Shown: in pieces, positions 51,269 through 55,815 of the stretch | Layout of the letters: each line of letters starts with the position of its first letter | Numbering within the stretch: the stretch's first letter is position 1 | Assembly (NCBI GenBank): GCA_041685625.1 | Contig: JAWLFJ010000011.1 | Location: 1-55,815, forward strand | Direction: 5' to 3' | From: Albimonas sp041685625 | Lineage (GTDB): Bacteria; Pseudomonadota; Alphaproteobacteria; Rhodobacterales; Rhodobacteraceae | DNA length: 55,815 nucleotides | The notes under the pieces: model-generated | Told to the model about the DNA's origin: nothing | What the model saw: the letters and a program-made list of their open reading frames with translations, nothing else | Database searches by the model: none | Position numbers and translations under genes: made by a program

Positions 51269-52516
51269 ATGAGATTTATCAAGCTGGGCGCGGCCGCGTT
51301 GACGGCCGGCATGGGGGCGAGCGGCGCAGGCGCTGCGACGATCGTCTCCGGACCCGAGGGCTGGAACGTCGACAACGTCGCCGTCGGCACGGGGCCTGAC
51401 GCCGAAGGAACCTTCTTCAGCGTCATCTACGACCGCGCGCCGACCGATCCCGGCGCAGAGACCTACGGCAGCGTCACCTTCGACGACGACGAGGCCTTCT
51501 CGCCGGGCATCAAGGTGATGAACGGCCCGGATCAGGGCTCCTTCGGCACCACCACGCTGCCGGGCGTCACCGAGACCAGCGCCGACAACGCCTCGAACTG
51601 CATCATGGCCTCCGGCGACAGCTGGTGCGACGGCCCGCGCCGGACCGGCAAGCGCTGGAAGCAGCAGATCACCCGCGCCGGCGGCGCGATGGATCTGGTG
51701 TTCGACGTCGATCCGACCGGCACGGACGAGACGGAGTATCGCGGCTTCCACCGTCTCGTGAACGTCGCGGGCCAGCAGCTCGCCGGCTTCAGGCTGGAAC
51801 TCGGCTTCGGCGTCGGCTCGAGCTTCACGGCCTCGACCCCCGGCGACGGCCTGCGCCTCGCGCCGCGGGACGAGCAGAACCCGACGCAGTTCCCCTTCGG
51901 CCTGTTCGGAGAGGAGGGTTCGCGGGGCCGCATCGGCGGCTTCTTCGACGCGACCGCCCGCGCCGGCTTCAGGACGAGCTTCGACGAGGATTCGATCACG
52001 ACCGGCGCCATCTTCGGCGCCTACGACGACTATTTCGGGTCCTGGATTTCGCAGGAGAACGCGCCCGAGGGTCTGCTCTGGGACGACGACGGCGATCCGA
52101 CGACCGACGCGCTCCTCATGGCCTATCTCGTTCCCGAGACCGGCGAGTGGGAGCAGCGCCGCTTCATCAACGCGCTCGGCGAAGCCGAGACGCTGGTCGC
52201 CGATCCGGACGTCCGCGGCCCGTCCTTCGCCTCGATCGAGGACGTCGACCTCTTCGGCGACGGAAGCGACTGGACGCTCGACGGCATCACCTTCTTCCAG
52301 GATCTGATCGATGACGTCGCGAACCTGAACGTGAACTACTTCATCTACACCGGCGACGCGACGCAGTGGGAGACCTTCGACGGCGCGATGGCGAATTTCA
52401 CGCTCCGCGTCACCGCGCAGCCGGTGCCCGTGCCGGCGGCGCTGCCGCTGCTCGGCGCCGGCGTCGCCGCGCTCGCCGGCTTCGGTCTCCGCCGCCGCCG
52501 TCGCGCGCACGGCTGA
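51269..52516 (+). CDS. surface protein with VPxPA-CTERM sorting signal (choice-of-anchor F-like)
   Basis: A 415-residue exported protein. A signal peptide (residues 1-22, MRFIKLGAAALTAGMGASG, then AGAA) is followed by a mature domain with GPEGWNVDNVAVG, many Asp/Thr/Gly residues and NVNYFIYTGDATQW near the end. The tail has the motif VPVPAALPLL, a hydrophobic helix and a basic cluster RRRRR, the tripartite signal cut by an exosortase (VPLPA/XrtD type in Rhodobacterales). The opening GWN-DNV wording matches proteins called choice-of-anchor F. Such proteins are linked to extracellular matrix or biofilm. No exosortase is in the window. It separates recF from gyrB. Confidence 0.87.
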   Translation: MRFIKLGAAALTAGMGASGAGAATIVSGPEGWNVDNVAVGTGPDAEGTFFSVIYDRAPTDPGAETYGSVTFDDDEAFSPGIKVMNGPDQGSFGTTTLPGVTETSADNASNCIMASGDSWCDGPRRTGKRWKQQITRAGGAMDLVFDVDPTGTDETEYRGFHRLVNVAGQQLAGFRLELGFGVGSSFTASTPGDGLRLAPRDEQNPTQFPFGLFGEEGSRGRIGGFFDATARAGFRTSFDEDSITTGAIFGAYDDYFGSWISQENAPEGLLWDDDGDPTTDALLMAYLVPETGEWEQRRFINALGEAETLVADPDVRGPSFASIEDVDLFGDGSDWTLDGITFFQDLIDDVANLNVNYFIYTGDATQWETFDGAMANFTLRVTAQPVPVPAALPLLGAGVAALAGFGLRRRRRAHG

Positions 52517-52539
52517 GGCCCCGGCGGCCCGGCCTGCGC

Positions 52540-52566
52540 CCCGCCCCCGCGCCTTCGGCGCGGGGG
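52540..52566 (+). terminator. hairpin terminator after the CTERM gene
   Basis: CGCCCCCGCGCC (52540-52551) pairs perfectly with GGCGCGGGGGCG (52555-52566) across a TTC loop, 24 bases beyond the stop. There is no T-run on the plus side. Confidence 0.65.
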
Positions 52567-52631
52567 CGTCCGAGCGACGCCGGATCGGCCGCGCGACGTG
52601 CGGGAACGATACCCGAACACCGCCCCTCGCA

Positions 52632-52660
52632 TGGACACTCCCGACCTCGCCGACTAGACT
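52632..52660 (+). promoter_or_regulatory. sigma70 promoter of gyrB
   Basis: TGGACA (52632-52637) and TAGACT (52655-52660) are 17 bases apart; the leader to the ATG at 52689 would be about 22 bases. Both boxes match the consensus in at least four of six positions. Confidence 0.65.
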
Positions 52661-52688
52661 GCGTCGACCTCATCAGGGATGGCGATGC

Positions 52689-55160
52689 ATGGCCGATCAG
52701 GAGCGCCCCGAGGGCGGCCCCCAGGACTACGATTCCGGCTCGATCAAGGTGCTGAAGGGCCTCGACGCGGTCCGCAAGCGCCCCGGCATGTATATCGGCG
52801 ACACGGACGACGGCTCCGGCCTGCACCACATGGTGTATGAGGTCGTCGACAACGCGATAGACGAAGCGTTGGCAGGCCATGCCGACCGGGTCGAGGTCGT
52901 GCTGCACGCCGACGACAGCGTGTCCGTCCGCGACAACGGCCGCGGCGTCCCGGTCGACATCCACGAGGAAGAGGGCGTCTCCGCCGCCGAGGTCATCATG
53001 ACCCAGCTGCACGCGGGCGGGAAGTTCGACCAGAACAGCTACAAGGTCTCCGGTGGCCTTCACGGCGTCGGCGTCTCCGTGGTCAACGCGCTTTCGGAAT
53101 GGCTCGAACTGCGCATCTGGCGGAACGGAAAGGAATATTACGTCCGCTTCGAACACGGCGTGACGACCGAACCGCTGCGCGAGGTCCGCGACGCGCCGGG
53201 CATGAAGGGCACCGAGGTGCGGTTTCTCGCGAGCCTCGAGACCTTCTCGCACCGGACATATGCGTGGAAGACCCTGGAGCATCGTCTCCGCGAACTCGCC
53301 TTCCTCAACTCCGGCGTGCGGATCCTTCTGCGCGACGAGCGCCACGCCGAAGTGCAGGAGGAGGAACTGCATTACGAGGGCGGGGTCGAGGCCTTCGTGC
53401 GCCATCTCGACCGCTCGAAGACGCCGCTGATCCCCGCACCGGTCATGGTGCGCGGCGAGCGCGAGGGCATCACCGTCGAGGCCGCCCTCTGGTGGAACGA
53501 CGGCTACAACGAGATGGTGCTGCCGTTCACCAACAACATCCCGCAGCGCGACGGGGGCACGCATCTCGCCGGCTTCCGGGGCGCGCTGACGCGCACGGTG
53601 AACGCCTATGCGGCGTCCTCCGGCCTCGCCAAGCGCGAGAAGGTGACGGTGACCGGCGACGACGCGCGGGAGGGGTTGACCTGCGTCCTCTCGGTCAAGG
53701 TGCCTGACCCGAAATTCTCGAGCCAGACCAAGGACAAGCTGGTGTCCTCGGAGGTGCGTCCGGCGGTCGAGAGCCTGATGAACGAGAAGCTCGCCGAGTG
53801 GTTCGAGGAGAACCCGAAGGACGCGCAGACCGTGGTCGGCAAGATCGTGGAGGCGGCGCTGGCGCGCGAGGCGGCGCGCAAGGCGCGGGAGCTGACGCGC
53901 CGCAAGACGGCGATGGACGTCTCCAATCTTCCGGGCAAGTTGGCGGACTGTCAGGAGAAGGACCCGGCGAAATCGGAACTGTTCCTGGTGGAGGGCGACA
54001 GTGCCGGCGGCTCGGCGAAACAGGGGCGCAGCCGGCAGAACCAGGCGGTTCTTCCGTTGCGCGGCAAGATCCTCAACGTCGAGCGGGCGCGTTTCGATCG
54101 GATGCTTTCGAGCCAGGAGATCGGGACATTGATCACCGCGCTCGGCACCGGCATCGGGCGGGACGAGTTCGACCTCTCCAAGCTGCGTTACCATCGGATC
54201 ATCGTGATGACCGACGCGGACGTCGACGGCGCGCATATCCGCACGCTTCTTCTGACATTCTTCTATCGCCAGATGCCGCAGTTGATAGAGCAAGGCCATC
54301 TCTACATTGCGCAGCCGCCGCTATACAAGGTGGCACGCGGAAAGTCCGAAGTCTATCTCAAGGATCAGCGCGCGCTCGAGGATTATCTTCTGGGCGAGGG
54401 CGCCGAGGGCGCGGCGCTGGAACTGGCCACCGGCGAGACGCGCGCCGGGGCGGACCTGATGGAGGTGATCGAGGCCGCGCGGGCGGCGCGCGGTGCGCTC
54501 AACGCCTTCCCGACCTCCGCCCCTCGTTTCGTGCTGGAGCAGGCGGCGGTCTCCGGCGCGCTTGCGCTGACGGAGTCGCTGGCCGACGCCGCGGGCCGCG
54601 AGCCGGTGGCCCCGCAGACGGTGGCGGACCTGATCGCGGCCCGGCTCGACGCCGTCGCGCCGGAGACCGAGCGCGGCTGGACCGGCATGCCCACGGCGGA
54701 CGGCGGCTTCAGATTCACGCGCGTTCTCAGGGGCGTGGCTGAGATCCGGACGCTCGACGGGGGCGCCCTGCGCTCGGCCGAGGCGCGGCGGCTCGCGGCC
54801 TTGGCGCCGGCACTCGCCGAGGTCTATGCGGGGGGCGAGGGCGGCCGCGCCGCCGGCGCCGTGCTGCTGCGCAAGGAACGGCGCCATCCCGTGCGTGGGC
54901 CGTCCGAACTGCTCGACCTGGTGATGGCGGAGGGTGAACGCGGCGTCTCCTTGCAGCGCTACAAGGGCCTCGGCGAGATGAACCCCGACCAGCTCTGGGA
55001 GACGACGCTGGACCCGGAGGCGCGGACGCTGCTGCAGGTGCGCATCGAGCATACCGACGAGGCCGACGAGATCTTCTCCAAGCTGATGGGCGACGTGGTG
55101 GAGCCGCGGCGGCAGTTCATCCAAGAGAATGCGCTGAGCGTGGAGAATCTGGACGTCTGA
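52689..55160 (+). CDS. gyrB: DNA gyrase subunit B
   Basis: An 823-residue type II topoisomerase subunit that with GyrA introduces negative supercoils. The GHKL ATPase domain has YEVVDNAIDEALAGHAD, DNGRGVPVDIH, and GGKFDQNSYKVSGGLHGVG; the TOPRIM domain has LVEGDSAGGSAKQGR and MTDADVDGAHIRTLL; the C-terminal GyrA-binding part ends QRYKGLGEMNPDQLW and SVENLDV. It has its own promoter and is followed after the stop by about 100 bases of unassigned DNA and then insertion-sequence debris. Confidence 0.98.
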   Translation: MADQERPEGGPQDYDSGSIKVLKGLDAVRKRPGMYIGDTDDGSGLHHMVYEVVDNAIDEALAGHADRVEVVLHADDSVSVRDNGRGVPVDIHEEEGVSAAEVIMTQLHAGGKFDQNSYKVSGGLHGVGVSVVNALSEWLELRIWRNGKEYYVRFEHGVTTEPLREVRDAPGMKGTEVRFLASLETFSHRTYAWKTLEHRLRELAFLNSGVRILLRDERHAEVQEEELHYEGGVEAFVRHLDRSKTPLIPAPVMVRGEREGITVEAALWWNDGYNEMVLPFTNNIPQRDGGTHLAGFRGALTRTVNAYAASSGLAKREKVTVTGDDAREGLTCVLSVKVPDPKFSSQTKDKLVSSEVRPAVESLMNEKLAEWFEENPKDAQTVVGKIVEAALAREAARKARELTRRKTAMDVSNLPGKLADCQEKDPAKSELFLVEGDSAGGSAKQGRSRQNQAVLPLRGKILNVERARFDRMLSSQEIGTLITALGTGIGRDEFDLSKLRYHRIIVMTDADVDGAHIRTLLLTFFYRQMPQLIEQGHLYIAQPPLYKVARGKSEVYLKDQRALEDYLLGEGAEGAALELATGETRAGADLMEVIEAARAARGALNAFPTSAPRFVLEQAAVSGALALTESLADAAGREPVAPQTVADLIAARLDAVAPETERGWTGMPTADGGFRFTRVLRGVAEIRTLDGGALRSAEARRLAALAPALAEVYAGGEGGRAAGAVLLRKERRHPVRGPSELLDLVMAEGERGVSLQRYKGLGEMNPDQLWETTLDPEARTLLQVRIEHTDEADEIFSKLMGDVVEPRRQFIQENALSVENLDV

Positions 55161-55284
55161 CGGGTCAAGCCCCTGACATCGCAGGTTTTACTCGGTCGCA
55201 GGCTGAAGGCCTCCGGAAACCGGGTTGATGCTGACGCATCTGGTGTGATTCCGGCCGCTTGAGGCACAGGCGGAGGGATCGGAC

Positions 55285-55549
55285 ATGGCGGGGTGGGCAG
55301 CCGGGGTTCCGGGACGTGGAGCATCGGCTGCGTCAGCTCTCCGAGCGCGGCGACCCGCTGGAGAGGGTCGCCGCGACGGCGGACTCCGAGATCTTCCGCG
55401 GCGAGCTGGACGCGGCTGTGGGGCCGCGGGACCGCTCGAAGGGCGGCCGCCCGCCGTTCGAGCCGATGCTGAAGTTCCGGATGCTGGTGCTGCAGGCGAT
55501 GCACGGGCTGTCGCTGGCGCAGACCGAGTTCTTGGTGGCGGATCGCGCA
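55285..55549 (+). pseudogene. IS5-family transposase, truncated N-terminal fragment
   Basis: The frame reads QPGFRDVEHRLRQLSERGDP, LERVAATADSEIFRGELDAA and DRSKGGRPPFEPMLKFRMLV, then LQAMHGLSLAQTEFLVADR, the N-terminal domain of an IS5-type transposase. The ATG at 55285 gives MAGWA and then falls out of frame with the body, as though about five bases were lost after the codon for Ala5. The C-terminal catalytic part (DDE) is absent: the match ends at about 55545, where an IS21 fragment in the opposite direction begins. Confidence 0.85.
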
Positions 55550-55652
55550 CCGTCTTCCGCGACACACGCAGCTCCCGGCAGATCGCCTTGATCGACTTTC
55601 CCTGAACGAAATACGCGCGGCGGATCTTCGCGATCGTCTCTACAACCAGCAT
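55547..55652 (-). pseudogene. IS21-family transposase IstA, N-terminal fragment
   Basis: On the minus strand from 55652 the frame reads MLVVETIAKIRRAYFVQGKS then IKAICRELRVSRKTVR, the helix-turn-helix start of IstA. Similarity stops at the junction with the IS5 fragment near 55547. The istB ATPase gene and the rest of istA are missing. The order suggests that the IS21 element was cut by, or recombined with, the IS5 copy. Confidence 0.85.
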
Positions 55653-55745
55653 CCCAATCTCGGCCCCCGATAACCTCGGGAGCACCGTGGAACCAAATGC
55701 CAGCGGGGTCCCGATTGGGCCCTGTCGCAGTCTCGGTGCATTTGA

Positions 55746-55815
55746 TCAGGCCGCGGGCAGCATTCTCGCCTTGAGGAGGTCGACGTTGGCTCGTCCGCCC
55801 ATTTGCCGCTCGAGT
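55746..55815 (-). pseudogene. ISL3-like transposase C-terminus, runs off the window
   Basis: Reading leftward from the window edge to a TGA at 55748-55746, the frame gives LERQMGGRANVDLLKARMLPAA, which resembles the final residues of ISL3-type transposases (KRxMxGRAxxDLLRARML). GGGCCCTGTCGCAG just beyond (55717-55730) is a plausible terminal inverted repeat. Whether the element is complete cannot be told from the window. Confidence 0.55.

Noticed and set aside
1..55815. CRISPR arrays, rRNA genes and complete tRNA genes
   Set aside because: I saw no regularly spaced direct repeats, no rRNA signature and no tRNA other than the 3' half at 101-150.

Overview
The window is chromosomal DNA from a very GC-rich alphaproteobacterium, most probably a Rhodobacterales-type organism. 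The main reasons are the gene order mutM / ubiE-ubiB / enoyl-CoA hydratase / rpsT / rhodanese / dnaA, an RpoH2-type heat-shock sigma factor behind an ECF11-like promoter, a dctPQM TRAP transporter, a DUF1127 microprotein, a glutathione S-transferase with a Cys-rich tail, and a cell-surface protein with a VPxPA-CTERM sorting tail. I cannot name the genus. All identifications rest on reading the sequence and on motif recall; no database search was run.

Layout. 1-206: the 3' half of a tRNA-Gly gene plus its terminator, with no 5' half, which looks like the scar of a genomic-island attachment site whose island lies to the left. 288-7600: a BCCT osmolyte transporter with a UspA partner, facing an AceE-like thiamine-diphosphate E1, a Pcs60/AAE3-like acyl-CoA ligase and a PanE-family reductase. 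7766-13980 (minus strand): an RTX protein, lipoyl synthase and the proton-translocating transhydrogenase pntAB. 14431-22567 (plus strand): CbbY-like phosphatase, dctPQM, an MFS exporter, a membrane class III nucleotide cyclase, a thioredoxin-fold protein, a small ORF and a Gph-like phosphatase. 22576-30925: MFS transporter, DUF1127 protein, AraC-methyltransferase fusion, ferredoxin-NADP reductase, rpoH, GST, a cobalt-type nitrile hydratase operon and truA. 31020-38214: ycjX-ycjF, ubiB-ubiE, mutM, enoyl-CoA hydratase and rpsT.

38215-55160 is the replication-initiation neighbourhood: an A+T-rich patch, rhodanese, dnaA, dnaN, recF and gyrB. The block is interrupted twice. Between dnaA and dnaN lie 8.25 kb holding an orphan contractile-tail sheath gene, a decayed stretch, a fusion of protein-isoaspartate methyltransferase with an erythromycin-esterase domain, an epimerase and a chemoreceptor. 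Between recF and gyrB sits a VPxPA-CTERM surface protein whose leader can fold like a cyclic-di-GMP (GEMM) riboswitch. The last 600 bases are a pile of truncated insertion sequences (IS5-, IS21- and ISL3-like).

Working together: the window pairs core functions (replication initiation, lipoate, ubiquinone, translation, NADPH supply by PntAB and Fpr) with stress functions (RpoH, UspA, Ada-like repair, MutM, GST) and uptake of osmolytes and dicarboxylates. The least explained elements are the orphan sheath, the Pcm-esterase fusion and the structured leader before the surface protein.
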